NCBI GenBank assembly: GCA_031367895.1
Contig: JANLQP010000015.1
Span: 1 to 64,000 of the forward strand
Source of the DNA: Ga0077555 sp031367895
GTDB lineage: Bacteria; Pseudomonadota; Alphaproteobacteria; Rhizobiales; Hyphomicrobiaceae
DNA length: 64,000 nt
Direction of reading: 5' to 3'
The notes beneath the pieces are model-generated. The model was not told where the DNA came from. It saw nothing but the letters and a program-made list of their open reading frames with translations, and did not search any database. The position numbers and the translations under genes were made by a program. Shown in pieces: positions 9,066 through 18,882 of this stretch. Numbering within the stretch: the stretch's first letter is position 1; each line of letters starts with the position of its first letter.

Positions 9066-10139
9066 TTACGCCTTCGCCTTGGCGCGGTTCTTCGCCAGCC
9101 AGCCTTCGACCAGCACCACCGTCTCATCGACGACCGCATTCTTCTGGCCCTTCGATGCCGCAATCAGCTGCACCAGCTTGTCGACGCGCTCGATGTTCGG
9201 CGCGCCGGCTGCCAGCGCACGGGCCGCCGACGATGGGCTGCCGAGCGAGAGGGCGGCGTTGGCGTACTTCTCGAACGGCACCAGATCCTTCGGGTCGGCG
9301 CCGAGCGACACGCACAGCTTCACCACCCACTCGTACACCGAGCGCGTTGCGGCGAGATCGGTGTGCACCGCGTCCTTGATCGGCCGCATCGCGTCGGCCT
9401 GGACGCAGCGGTAGTTGCCGGCGAGCAGCATCGCCCACTTGGCCAACGGCACGAAGATGCTGTCGTGCACCTTGAGCTTCACCGGCAGCTCGATCACCTT
9501 GCCGTCGACCTCGACGCGCGAGGCTTCGACGTCGGCCTCGAGCTGACGCAAGATCGCGGTGTGCGCGTCGGATTCAAAGCGGGCCGACTTGAAGTTCGTC
9601 GGCAGACGCACCTGCAGCACGTTGACCTTGTCCTCCGGAGGGCGGAAGGCCTGCGGATCGGGGCTGCACAGCGTCATGAATTTCGGATCGAAGCTGTCCC
9701 ACACGGTCGCGTCGGCAAAGCACGGGCGCAGCGGCGTCGTATCGAGGCCCGGGATACGCTTCAGGTAGGGCAGCGGCGGCATGTTCATGATCGACATGGT
9801 CGGGACCTTGGCCTTGGCGACCCGGTCCAGCAGCTCGCGTACGCCCGGCTGGCGGTACTGCGGCTCCTGCATGGCGAGCACGACGAGGTCGTACTTGCCA
9901 GGCTCCACGCCCGCCGGTCCGCCCGCCGAGAGCTTGCCGGTCAACGTCTTGGTGTTGATCTCGACCAGCCCCTCGCGGCCCTTCACCGGCATGCGGATGA
10001 TGGCGCCTTCGGCGTTCATCAGGTCCGCCTCGGCCGGCAGGCAGATCAGGTGCGCGGAATGACCGGCCAGCAGCAACTTAGTTGCCAGCAACGACCCGTA
10101 AGACGCGCCCATGATCAGGATGTTGTATTTTTTCGACAT
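9066..10139 (-). CDS. Ketopantoate reductase-like (ApbA/PanE family) dehydrogenase
   Basis: This 357-aa protein has an N-terminal Rossmann fold for NAD(P), with the glycine motif in IMGASYGSLLATKLLLAGH (the pattern GxxxG replaces the usual GxGxxG) and the strand DLVVLAMQ. The C-terminal helical part resembles the ketopantoate reductase family. It is longer than PanE (about 300 aa), so it is probably a paralogue acting on another 2-oxo or 3-hydroxy acid. It converges with the Liv operon; a link to that transporter is only suggested by position. Confidence 0.7.
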   Translation of the reverse strand: MSKKYNILIMGASYGSLLATKLLLAGHSAHLICLPAEADLMNAEGAIIRMPVKGREGLVEINTKTLTGKLSAGGPAGVEPGKYDLVVLAMQEPQYRQPGVRELLDRVAKAKVPTMSIMNMPPLPYLKRIPGLDTTPLRPCFADATVWDSFDPKFMTLCSPDPQAFRPPEDKVNVLQVRLPTNFKSARFESDAHTAILRQLEADVEASRVEVDGKVIELPVKLKVHDSIFVPLAKWAMLLAGNYRCVQADAMRPIKDAVHTDLAATRSVYEWVVKLCVSLGADPKDLVPFEKYANAALSLGSPSSAARALAAGAPNIERVDKLVQLIAASKGQKNAVVDETVVLVEGWLAKNRAKAKA

Positions 10140-10348
10140 TCGTTGGCGCTCCTGCGCTTCTTTGGATTGCGTGGCAATACGTTCGACCCCGGCAGCTTAT
10201 TCGCGCCGCCGGTCGTTACCTCACCGTTGCCGATGCTATTTGACTGGGCAGGTCTTGTCGGCAGGGTAGGTGTGCGAGTGCGAAGGCGAAATGCTGCAAG
10301 TGCGTTGTGGCGGACTCCCGGGATCGCTGACGTTCAGCCACTCAGCAC

Positions 10349-10999
10349 TCACGCCGCTGCCAACCCGCCGGCCTTCTCGATGAAGCGAGCGATTGTGTCG
10401 ACACCCTCGCCGGTGCGGATATTGGCGAACACGAACGGCCTGTCGCCGCGCATGCGCTTGGCATCCCGGTCCATCACCTCGAGGCTCACGCCGACGTGCG
10501 GGGCGAGGTCGGTCTTGTTGATGACCAGCAGATCTGAGCGCGTGATGCCGGGGCCGCCCTTCCGAGGGATCTTTTCGCCCTGTGCGACGTCGATGACGTA
10601 AATCGTCAGGTCAGCAAGCTCGGGTGAAAACGTTGCCGCGAGATTGTCGCCGCCGGACTCGATCAGGATCACGTCGAGGGCCGGGAACTTGGCACGCATC
10701 GTCTCGATCGCGGCAAGGTTGATCGAGCAGTCCTCGCGGATCGCGGTGTGCGGGCAGCCACCGGTTTCGACGCCCATGATGCGGTCGAGCGGCAACGCCT
10801 GCATGCGCATGAGGATCTCCGCGTCCTCCTTCGTGTAGATGTCGTTGGTGATGGCGCAGATGTCGTAGCGATCGCGGAACTTGCCGCAGAGCGCGCCGGT
10901 GAGCGTCGTCTTGCCGGAGCCGACGGGGCCGCCGATGCCGACGCGAAGCGGGCCGTTGGCGCTGCCGTGCTGTGTGCCGATCGTGAGTGAAAGAGTCAT
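10349..10999 (-). CDS. ureG: Urease accessory GTPase UreG
   Basis: UreG is the SIMIBI GTPase that delivers nickel to apo-urease together with UreF and UreD. The 216-aa protein has the P-loop GPVGSGKT, the nickel-binding CPH motif in GVETGGCPHTAIRED, the SGGDNLAATFS segment and the base motif NKTDLAP. It is the last gene of the superoperon. Its ATG overlaps the UreF stop in ATGA. Confidence 0.97.
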   Translation of the reverse strand: MTLSLTIGTQHGSANGPLRVGIGGPVGSGKTTLTGALCGKFRDRYDICAITNDIYTKEDAEILMRMQALPLDRIMGVETGGCPHTAIREDCSINLAAIETMRAKFPALDVILIESGGDNLAATFSPELADLTIYVIDVAQGEKIPRKGGPGITRSDLLVINKTDLAPHVGVSLEVMDRDAKRMRGDRPFVFANIRTGEGVDTIARFIEKAGGLAAA

Positions 11000-11727
11000 G
11001 AGCGAAAGAGCCTCGTGTACTGGGTTTCGTGAGCGAGCGATGCGATGTCGGAGCGGAAAGCCGCGCCGCCGAGTTCGTCGAGCATAGCAGTGGCGGCAAA
11101 TCGTGCGGCGACGTCGAGCGCCGGGAACAGGCTGGCGATGATGCGTTGTCCATCCGTTTGGCCGACCACCGAAAGGCGGATGGCCGCCGAGACAAGATTG
11201 CTGGTGAACGCGAGAGCATAGGCACGCAGCGCGTCGGCGAGCGGCACGTCGTGCGCGGCGGCGGCCAGACCAAGGGCGATCGGATAGGCGATCTCGCGAC
11301 CATGCGCGGACTTCAAACGAACTAGAACCGGCGTCGGCCACGCGGCATCGATCTGGCCGAGGAAAGAGCGACCCTGCTGTGTCGTTTCCAGGAAGCGCTC
11401 GGCCGAGGGTTGGAACGCCAACGCCAACTCCGCGACTTCCGTCAGCCCCGCATCGTCCCGCTGGCTCACGGCCCGCCACGCAGACGCGAGGAAAATGAGA
11501 TCGTTGCGCAAACCGCCGTCCGCAACGAGATCGGCGAGCCAAGCTTCAAGGGTCGCGCGATCCTTGATCCAGCCGAACTCGGCCGCTTTCTCCAGTCCGT
11601 GACTATAGGCGAACGCACCGACTGGAAACGCCGGCGACAGCCAGACCTGCAGCAGGGCGTGCGGCGACGCAGCTGCGTCACCGACTTGGGCCTCAGCACT
11701 CGCGGGTCTGTCGGCGCCATCCGGCAT
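10996..11727 (-). CDS. ureF: Urease accessory protein UreF
   Basis: UreF (243 aa) acts with UreD and UreG in urease nickel insertion. Diagnostic motifs are LSPAFPVGAFAYSHGLE near residue 33 and SNLVSAAIRL towards the C-terminus. I use the ATG at 11727; a GTG directly before it is also possible. The upstream frame stays open through a short repeat, so the start is not fully certain. Confidence 0.92.
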   Translation of the reverse strand: MPDGADRPASAEAQVGDAAASPHALLQVWLSPAFPVGAFAYSHGLEKAAEFGWIKDRATLEAWLADLVADGGLRNDLIFLASAWRAVSQRDDAGLTEVAELALAFQPSAERFLETTQQGRSFLGQIDAAWPTPVLVRLKSAHGREIAYPIALGLAAAAHDVPLADALRAYALAFTSNLVSAAIRLSVVGQTDGQRIIASLFPALDVAARFAATAMLDELGGAAFRSDIASLAHETQYTRLFRS

Positions 11728-11745
11728 CACGCATGGTCCAATCAA

Positions 11746-11775
11746 TTTCTGGCCAATCAGTTTCTGGCCAATCAG
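11746..11775. repeat. 15-bp tandem repeat between ureE and ureF
   Basis: TTTCTGGCCAATCAG occurs twice in tandem (11746-11760, 11761-11775), with degenerate flanking copies on both sides. It is in frame with ureF on the minus strand and lies between the ureE stop and the chosen ureF start. Confidence 0.8.
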
Positions 11776-11788
11776 GGTCTTGGCCAGT

Positions 11789-12433
11789 CTATTCCGGGCG
11801 CCAGACGGCAGGCTTGGGGCCGGGCTTTGGCGCATGATCGTGCGTGTGTTCATGGTCGTGCCCATGCGCATGCCCGTCGCCATGCGTGTGATCGTGTCCG
11901 TGATCGTGACCGTCGGCGTCGCCGTGACCGTGCTCGTGGTGATGCCCTTTCTGCAACGGCCCCTTGCCACCGTAGGCGCCACCCTCCGGCTCGAATGGCC
12001 GCCTGACGCGGTGCACGTGCGCGCCGAGACCGACGACCATCTCCTCCAGAACATGATCCGGCTGGATGTAGATGGCGCCGTTGGCGATCTCGGCCGGCGT
12101 GTGCCGATTGCCGATGTGCCACGCGATCCGCGCCAGCGCGTCGGATGCTATGTGGGCATCTGAAGACGCAAGCAAGGACGCATCGGACGCGTGAATCTCG
12201 AGCAACTCCTCAGGCGCCGCAACAACCCTGATCAGGCCGCGGCCCTCGATCTCCAGCGCGTCACCATTGGCGAGATACGTCGCCTCGGGCAGATCGAGCA
12301 GGAACTCGTGGCCGCGGTCGGTCGTCAACGCGATGCGCCGGCGATAACGCGCCTGACGATCGAGCGTGATGGTGTCGATGGCGATGCGTTTCGCCATCGC
12401 GTCGCGGCGGATGACGCGCGATGCGCGGAGCAT
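11789..12433 (-). CDS. ureE: Urease accessory nickel metallochaperone UreE
   Basis: UreE (214 aa) stores nickel and hands it to UreG. The N-terminal peptide-binding domain contains RRRIALTTDRGHEFLLDL. The central metal-binding domain contains AWHIGNRHTPAEI and DHVLEEMVVGLGAHV. The C-terminal tail of roughly 45 residues has 17 histidines alternating with Asp and Gly, typical of nickel-storing UreE. Ureases need this protein when nickel is scarce. Confidence 0.97.
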   Translation of the reverse strand: MLRASRVIRRDAMAKRIAIDTITLDRQARYRRRIALTTDRGHEFLLDLPEATYLANGDALEIEGRGLIRVVAAPEELLEIHASDASLLASSDAHIASDALARIAWHIGNRHTPAEIANGAIYIQPDHVLEEMVVGLGAHVHRVRRPFEPEGGAYGGKGPLQKGHHHEHGHGDADGHDHGHDHTHGDGHAHGHDHEHTHDHAPKPGPKPAVWRPE

Positions 12434-12442
12434 GGGGTTGCC

Positions 12443-12739
12443 TTACATCTTCTCGACTTTGCCGGCGTGGATGATCTCGACGGCGCGGTTCGCCACACAC
12501 TCGGCACCGACCTTGCGCCAGGCCTTGAGGTGATCGGTCTCCATGTGCGCGGCGAGTGCTTCCCGCGTTTCCCACCGCTCGACGAAATTGAAGGTGCCGG
12601 GCTCGCTGGTGCTCTCGAACAGATCATACGAGGTGCAGCCCTTCTCCTTTCGGGTCGCGGCGATGCAGGGCTTGGCGCCGGCCATCAAGGCTTCGCGCTT
12701 GCCGGGCTTTGCGGTAATCGTGGCGACGACGTAGATCAT
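12443..12739 (-). CDS. ABM-domain (antibiotic biosynthesis monooxygenase-like) protein
   Basis: This 98-aa protein has the dimeric ferredoxin-like ABM fold. It begins MIYVVATITAKPGK and contains the pattern E-x-W-x-[ST] in FVERWETREALAAHMETDH. Relatives such as YgiN act on quinols or are of unknown role. It sits inside the urease superoperon between the DUF29 gene and ureE, 10 bp from ureE, so it is likely cotranscribed. No direct link to urea metabolism is known to me. Confidence 0.8.
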   Translation of the reverse strand: MIYVVATITAKPGKREALMAGAKPCIAATRKEKGCTSYDLFESTSEPGTFNFVERWETREALAAHMETDHLKAWRKVGAECVANRAVEIIHAGKVEKM

Positions 12740-12793
12740 GGTGCTTCCCTTCTATGACTTGGCTGCAGAGACGAACTGCATCGCGAGCCTTAC

Positions 12794-13273
12794 CTACGAC
12801 TGGTCGTACAGATCCGGTTCCTTCGGCATGAAGTCGGGATCGAGAATTTGTTCTGCGGTGAACGGACACTCATCCGGGAACAGTGTATAATCAATGCCGG
12901 TTTCCTCGGACGCCCTGTTTCGGGCCGACGAGTAGACGTCAACCGCGATCGCTGCGGGAAACTTCTTGAGGCTGGGGCTGGTCGTCACGACATCCATGAT
13001 CTCTTCGCGCTGATCGCGGATCGTACGGCGCCAGCCTGGCGTGCGAGCGCCTGGCTGATACTTCCATTTGAGCAAGTGGGCGACGAGAACTCTAAGGCGG
13101 CTTCTGATCTGATTTTTATCGCTGCGCCCCATGCTTTCCAGTTCCTCGGCGACGTTCGCGATATCGAGTTCATCGAAGCGCCCTTCGCGCACGAGGCGTG
13201 CCTGCTCGCTGCACCAGACGGCGAAATCGGTGTCGTAGAGCGTCTTCTCTTTGACTTCCGGGCGATCCTGCAT
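12794..13273 (-). CDS. DUF29 family protein
   Basis: This protein of about 159 aa matches the DUF29 family: YDTDFAVWCSEQARLVREGRF, then LDIANVAEELESMGRSDKNQIRSRL, then HLLKWKYQP and RRTIRDQR. DUF29 function is unknown; the family is frequent in mobile or accessory DNA. The ATG at 13273 has AAAGG eight bases upstream; a GTG nine bases further upstream is an alternative. It lies within the urease operon just downstream of the duplicated ureC 3' fragment. Confidence 0.8.
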   Translation of the reverse strand: MQDRPEVKEKTLYDTDFAVWCSEQARLVREGRFDELDIANVAEELESMGRSDKNQIRSRLRVLVAHLLKWKYQPGARTPGWRRTIRDQREEIMDVVTTSPSLKKFPAAIAVDVYSSARNRASEETGIDYTLFPDECPFTAEQILDPDFMPKEPDLYDQS

Positions 13274-13304
13274 CGGCGCCACCTTTCAGCTTTATCTCCT
13301 TACC

Positions 13305-13375
13305 CTAGAACAAGAAATACCGCTGCGCCATCGGCAGCTCCTTGGCCGGTTCGCAGACCAGCAGCTCGCCGTCGG
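13305..13375 (-). pseudogene. Duplicated 3' end of ureC
   Basis: These bases reproduce the last 22 codons and the stop position of ureC (compare 14120-14190). Across 69 bp only two bases differ, both at silent third positions, so the peptide still reads DGELLVCEPAKELPMAQ then RYFLF before a TAG stop instead of TGA. There is no upstream reading frame for urease here. The copy marks one border of the inserted toxin-antitoxin segment. Confidence 0.92.
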
Positions 13376-13411
13376 GACGTCCGGCGCGGCATGCCGGAGC
13401 ATGGCTGTCAG

Positions 13412-13813
13412 TCAGGGCCGGACCCAGCCTTGGAGGACTTGCAGCGCCGCCGCTAGACGGTCGGCTTCGTCATTGGTTTGCATTCGCTCGCCAGCCTCGA
13501 GCGCTTCGATGTCTACGGCATTCAGCCCAGACTTGGCCGCCAGTTCTTCGACCGACAAGCCCCGCCAAATCCTAAGCGCGGCTATACGCCGATAGCGCTG
13601 TCCGATCAACCGATTGACTTCCGGTGGGAACGGCGGCACTGGGTTGGTGGCAATCTCAGCCAACCTGACATCCAGAACGGCAATGTCTGCTAGTTCCTCC
13701 TGAGCCTCGGCGAGGGCATCGATCAGCGCCTCGTAATCGTGACGCGGCAATATGGCCAACTCCTCACCTGAGGGTGTCTTGATGAACTGGGGCTCGGTGC
13801 GCGGTGTATCCAT
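13412..13813 (-). CDS. HTH antitoxin of a HigBA/RelE-type module
   Basis: This 133-aa protein has an N-terminal region with TPSGEELAILPRHDYEALID, seen in some Phd-like or HTH antitoxins. A C-terminal XRE-type helix-turn-helix follows (RIWRGLSVEELAAKSGLNAVDIEALEAG). It directly follows the RelE-like toxin gene, the toxin-first order of HigBA systems. It should neutralise the toxin and repress the module's promoter. Confidence 0.82.
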   Translation of the reverse strand: MDTPRTEPQFIKTPSGEELAILPRHDYEALIDALAEAQEELADIAVLDVRLAEIATNPVPPFPPEVNRLIGQRYRRIAALRIWRGLSVEELAAKSGLNAVDIEALEAGERMQTNDEADRLAAALQVLQGWVRP

Positions 13814-13822
13814 GTCACTTAC

Positions 13823-14074
13823 TCAGTTGCGACGGTAGGTCGAGCGATCACGCAGCCCGATGTGAAGAGCGAGAATTGTAAACTGATCTTCGGCGAAGAT
13901 CACTCGGAACCTTCCAATGCGTAGCCGAAATTGCAAGCGGTTTTGCAGACGTTTGATATCGCCAGAACCCGTAACGGCATAGTCCGTCAATGCGAACAGC
14001 ACGCGATCACGGTCTGTCGCGGACAGCGCGTCGAATTCTTTCGCAGCCGACGGGTGAAAGACGATAGTCTTCAA
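13823..14074 (-). CDS. RelE/ParE-family toxin
   Basis: This 83-aa basic protein fits the RelE/HigB fold: KTIVFHPSAAKEFDAL at the start, KRLQNRLQFRLRIGRFRVIF in the core, and LALHIGLRDRSTYRR at the end. Members are mRNA interferases or gyrase inhibitors; the type cannot be fixed from sequence. It is the first gene of a two-gene module lodged between ureC and the duplicated ureC tail. Confidence 0.85.
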   Translation of the reverse strand: MKTIVFHPSAAKEFDALSATDRDRVLFALTDYAVTGSGDIKRLQNRLQFRLRIGRFRVIFAEDQFTILALHIGLRDRSTYRRN

Positions 14075-14119
14075 TGATGGCCTCCACAGGGACGAGCGTG
14101 TGCCACCGATTGGCCAACC

Positions 14120-15835
<1,716 letters not shown>

Positions 15836-15856
15836 CTCAGTCCTCCAGTCGAATGA

Positions 15857-16252
15857 TCATTTGGCGCGTGAGAAGCCCGAGGAACGTGCAGCCTTCTTGT
15901 CGAACGTGACAGTCGTCGAGCATCCTGCGGCGAGATTCAGCTCGCATAACAGAGCGTCGGGAAAGTCGAGGGCGTCCTCTTCGGCACGAGACAAGGCTCG
16001 CCTCACCTCGTCGCGATTGGCAATGACAAAGGACGTACTTCCAAGCAGGGCGGACATTACGGCGACGACTTCGCCCCTCGCGTACTTATGGCGACGCTCC
16101 AATGTCCAAGCCAGTTCCGACAGCACAATGCTATTGATGTAGCCGGGTTCGGTATCGGAGAGCCGTTCGAGCATCTGGCGAGCAATCTGCGACTGTCCAG
16201 GATCATCCAAGGTGATCGCTCGCAACAGTATATTGGTGTCGACGCCGATCAT
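15857..16252 (-). CDS. vapC: VapC-type PIN-domain toxin
   Basis: This 131-aa protein has a PIN nuclease domain with acidic residues in the expected places: VDTNILLR at the N-terminus, a central E in SELAWTLERR, and DFPDALLCELN with VTFDKKA at the end. VapC toxins cleave tRNA or rRNA. The start overlaps the antitoxin stop by four bases. The module lies directly upstream of ureC in the urease operon. Confidence 0.92.
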   Translation of the reverse strand: MIGVDTNILLRAITLDDPGQSQIARQMLERLSDTEPGYINSIVLSELAWTLERRHKYARGEVVAVMSALLGSTSFVIANRDEVRRALSRAEEDALDFPDALLCELNLAAGCSTTVTFDKKAARSSGFSRAK

Positions 16253-16530
16253 TTCGACGACGACCTCGCCTTACGACGTGATCGCGCATCCTTGGCAAGC
16301 ACGGCTGCGGCGATTGCATCGTCGTCCGACGCATAGCGTGGATCGGGCGTTCTCGGCGGGACCGCTGTGAAAAGCTCTTCTACGCCCGCGACCCGAGGTC
16401 TCAAACATACCCTGCCGATGTGGTCCAGGTAGAATTCGACCGTGTCCCCCACCCCGATTCTCAAGTGCTCGCGCAATTCCGCTGGCAGCGTAATCTGGCC
16501 CTTCGAGGTGATCTTAGCATGGAAGGTCAT
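16249..16530 (-). CDS. vapB: AbrB/SpoVT-type antitoxin of VapBC
   Basis: This 93-aa protein has a swapped-hairpin AbrB DNA-binding domain (KITSKGQITLPAELREHLRIGVGDTVEF) followed by an acidic then basic C-terminal tail that should wrap around VapC. The ATG at 16530 is chosen because AAGGAGG lies eight bases upstream; the GTG two codons earlier sits too close to it. It is coupled to vapC by a four-base overlap. Confidence 0.9.
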   Translation of the reverse strand: MTFHAKITSKGQITLPAELREHLRIGVGDTVEFYLDHIGRVCLRPRVAGVEELFTAVPPRTPDPRYASDDDAIAAAVLAKDARSRRKARSSSK

Positions 16531-16633
16531 GGACACGGCCTCCTTACATTTCGTATATTCGCCTTACCCTAGTTGGCGTGGAAGCGAAATGCAACTCGGC
16601 TTTCAGGGTGCCACGCAATCCGCACTTCGCGCC

Positions 16634-17119
16634 TTACTTCACCTCACCACCGCGCGTCGCCTGACTGGCGACGAGCACCCAGCTCTGGTCGGACCGCGTA
16701 AACACCTGCAGCCATTTGATTGCATAAGTTTTGCCGTCGGCCGCCTTGATCGGGCTAGTGCCGGTCGCGACTGCTACCCAGTCGTTCGGCGCGCGAATGA
16801 CGAGATCCTCGACCGGCGCCGTTTCAATGACCGGCTCGCCAGTCAACGCCGACACAATGCGCGAATCGCGGTTGTCGGTCTTGCCGGAGGTATGCGTATG
16901 CGTGAACGAGGGTGCGTACATGCTGCGCAAGCGCACCGCGTCCTTGGCTGCAATGGCGTCGGCGATCGACTTGCGGAATGCCGCCAGTTCCTCGCCGATC
17001 GCCTTCTCGCCGGCCTCGTTCACGATCGACGGCGGATGCGCGGACACAGGCGTCACGATTTGCACGCATGCAACCGCAAGCAGACATGCAGCGATCAAGC
17101 GCGCTGGGCGACGCTTCAT
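16634..17119 (-). CDS. Secreted NTF2-like (DUF4440/SnoaL-type) protein in the urease operon
   Basis: This 161-aa protein has a signal peptide (about residues 1-28, ending VSAHPPS). An NTF2-like fold follows with FRKSIADAIAAKDAVRLRSMYAPSFTHTHTSGK and a C-terminal ITY-type strand, WLQVFTRSDQSWVLVASQ. Its ATG overlaps the ureB stop in ATGA, so it is translationally coupled to the urease beta subunit. A periplasmic protein coupled to a cytoplasmic enzyme is unexpected. The function is unknown; ligand binding or stress-related roles are possible. Confidence 0.8.
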   Translation of the reverse strand: MKRRPARLIAACLLAVACVQIVTPVSAHPPSIVNEAGEKAIGEELAAFRKSIADAIAAKDAVRLRSMYAPSFTHTHTSGKTDNRDSRIVSALTGEPVIETAPVEDLVIRAPNDWVAVATGTSPIKAADGKTYAIKWLQVFTRSDQSWVLVASQATRGGEVK

Positions 17120-17451
17120 TTCTTTTTCGCCTTCTTCTTTGCGGCGTCGAGCTTGCCCATGACCTCTTGCCGGAAGCCATAGACTTCGCCCTTGCCGACG
17201 AACGCGATGAGCCGAACCTCGCGAGATTGTCCGGGTTCGAACCGCACGGCCGTTCCCGCCGTGATGTCGAGGCGATGCCCGCGCGCCTTGTCGCGATCGA
17301 ACTGCAAGGCCGGGTTCGTCTCGGCGAAATGGTAGTGGCTGCCAACCTGGATCGGCCGGTCGCCGGTGTTCGAAACCTGCATCGAAATGGCGACGCGCCC
17401 GGCGTTGAGCTCGATCTCGCCCGGCGCCGTGATGATCTCTCCGGGCTTCAT
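17116..17451 (-). CDS. ureB: Urease beta subunit
   Basis: UreB (111 aa) is a structural subunit of the (alpha-beta-gamma)3 urease. It begins MKPGEIITAPGEIELNAGR and has the conserved VSNTGDRPIQVGSHYHF and AVRFEPGQSREV segments. A lysine-rich tail ends the protein. Both ends overlap neighbours by four bases (a small membrane ORF upstream, the NTF2-like gene downstream). Confidence 0.97.
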   Translation of the reverse strand: MKPGEIITAPGEIELNAGRVAISMQVSNTGDRPIQVGSHYHFAETNPALQFDRDKARGHRLDITAGTAVRFEPGQSREVRLIAFVGKGEVYGFRQEVMGKLDAAKKKAKKK

Positions 17452-17690
17452 TCGCGGCCGCCTTCTCTCTTGCTTGCGCCGGCGCGTGCCTTGGCTTCGA
17501 CGCGGCGGCCCCAGCGGAACGCAAGCCAGCCGACGATCACCGTCAGCGCCAGGAAAGCCAAATGATCCGGCTCCGCGTAGTGCATGGCGATCTCGAGCAG
17601 TGACATCTGTGCATGCTGGCCCGGATGTGCAGACGCAGGCGTCGTCGCGAGGCCTGTGAAGCTCAGAGCAAGTGCAACGCGTAGCAACAT
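17448..17690 (-). CDS. Small exported or membrane protein between ureA and ureB
   Basis: This 80-aa protein has a signal peptide ending ASA, a histidine-containing mature start (HPGQHAQ, then HYAEPDH), one transmembrane segment (FLALTVIVGWLAF) and a positively charged C-tail. GAGGGAG precedes the ATG, and the stop overlaps the ureB start, so it is almost certainly translated with the urease subunits. The HPGQH start recalls nickel-handling HupE/UreJ proteins, but the length is far shorter. A role in nickel or urea handling at the membrane is a guess. Confidence 0.75.
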   Translation of the reverse strand: MLLRVALALSFTGLATTPASAHPGQHAQMSLLEIAMHYAEPDHLAFLALTVIVGWLAFRWGRRVEAKARAGASKREGGRE

Positions 17691-17702
17691 TGGTTTTCTC
17701 CC

Positions 17703-18005
17703 TCAGCGGATCGGATTGTGCACGGTGACGAGCTTGGTGCCGTCGGGGAACGTCGCCTCGACCTGCACGTCGTGGATCATGTCGGCGATGCCGTCCATCA
17801 CCTGATCGCGGCGGATGACTTTCGCGCCGGCCTGCATCAACTCGGAGACGCTGCGCCCGTCGCGCGCACCTTCGACGACGAAGTCGGTGATCAGCGCGAT
17901 CGCTTCCGGGTGATTGAGTTTGACGCCGCGTTCGAGACGGCGGCGCGCCACGTTGGCGGCCATCGCGATCAGCAGCTTGTCCTTTTCACGCGGCGTAAGG
18001 TTCAT
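17703..18005 (-). CDS. ureA: Urease gamma subunit
   Basis: UreA (100 aa) is the smallest urease subunit. It shows the full family sequence pattern: MNLTPREKDKLLIAMAA, KLNHPEAIALITDFVVEGARDG, and VEATFPDGTKLVTVHNPI at the end. It lies 16 bp after ureD. Confidence 0.98.
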   Translation of the reverse strand: MNLTPREKDKLLIAMAANVARRRLERGVKLNHPEAIALITDFVVEGARDGRSVSELMQAGAKVIRRDQVMDGIADMIHDVQVEATFPDGTKLVTVHNPIR

Positions 18006-18021
18006 GTCGCCAACATTCTCC

Positions 18022-18882
18022 CTAACGTTGCCAGACGCGCGGCATAGGCCGACCGCCGAGCAGTTCCAAAAGCTTCAAAACGTCGTGACGAACGGCGCCG
18101 GGTTCGGCGCCGAGAAAACGTGCGGTGAGCATGCCATTCCATGCGCTCACTCCGCAATTGGAACGTGCACCTTCGAGCGCTGCGCGTACCCCATCGCGCC
18201 GGTCGCTCGCGTCGGGCGCGACGTACAGTACGAGCGCAAACGCTGCGGCGCCACCGGCGATCGCGGGGCGCGCCAGTCGCGTCGTGATATTGCCGTTGAG
18301 GCGTGTGGCATCGGCGAAGAGCAACCGGCCATCGCGCCGGACGCGCCAGACGTCGTGCAATGCGCCGTCTCCCAGCACTTCACCGCTGGCGATTCGCCCG
18401 AAGGTGACCGCCTCGACCATCAGGAGACGGCTGCTCGCGGTCAGATCCACCTCGAAGCGGCGCTGCAACCGGGCACCCGAAAAGAGGATAGTTTCCTGTG
18501 GCAGCCAGTCGAGGCGCGCATCGGGCGCCAGCTTCAGCTTCACGCCGATCGAGCATGCGGGGCCATTACTGCGATAGATGCGCTCGGCTGCCTGCGTTGC
18601 AAATACCGCGTCGGCGCCGGCTTGAGCCTGGAACACAAAACTCAATCGGTCGCCGCCGACGACGCCACCGCCGGTGTTGATCTGCACGGCCTCAAGATGC
18701 GGCGCATGTGTCGTCGGAAACTTCAGACGATAGCCGCCGCGCTCGCTCAAATCGACGAGACGTGTTGCGCCGTCGGCTTGATGGACGATCGCGCCAATGC
18801 CGCCATCGACGCGGATCGGCGCCAGCGCGCGCGCTGCGGCTCCAGCAATTTCCGGATCAGACAGAGAGACGCCGCCGGACAT
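18022..18882 (-). CDS. ureD: Urease accessory protein UreD
   Basis: UreD (UreH), 286 aa, binds apo-urease and recruits UreF and UreG. Typical motifs are NTGGGVVGGDRL, TQAAERIYRSNG and WLPQETILFSGARL. The ATG at 18882 has GGAGG just upstream. The first 26 bases overlap the 3' end of urtE, joining the urea transporter and urease genes into one transcript. Confidence 0.95.
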   Translation of the reverse strand: MSGGVSLSDPEIAGAAARALAPIRVDGGIGAIVHQADGATRLVDLSERGGYRLKFPTTHAPHLEAVQINTGGGVVGGDRLSFVFQAQAGADAVFATQAAERIYRSNGPACSIGVKLKLAPDARLDWLPQETILFSGARLQRRFEVDLTASSRLLMVEAVTFGRIASGEVLGDGALHDVWRVRRDGRLLFADATRLNGNITTRLARPAIAGGAAAFALVLYVAPDASDRRDGVRAALEGARSNCGVSAWNGMLTARFLGAEPGAVRHDVLKLLELLGGRPMPRVWQR

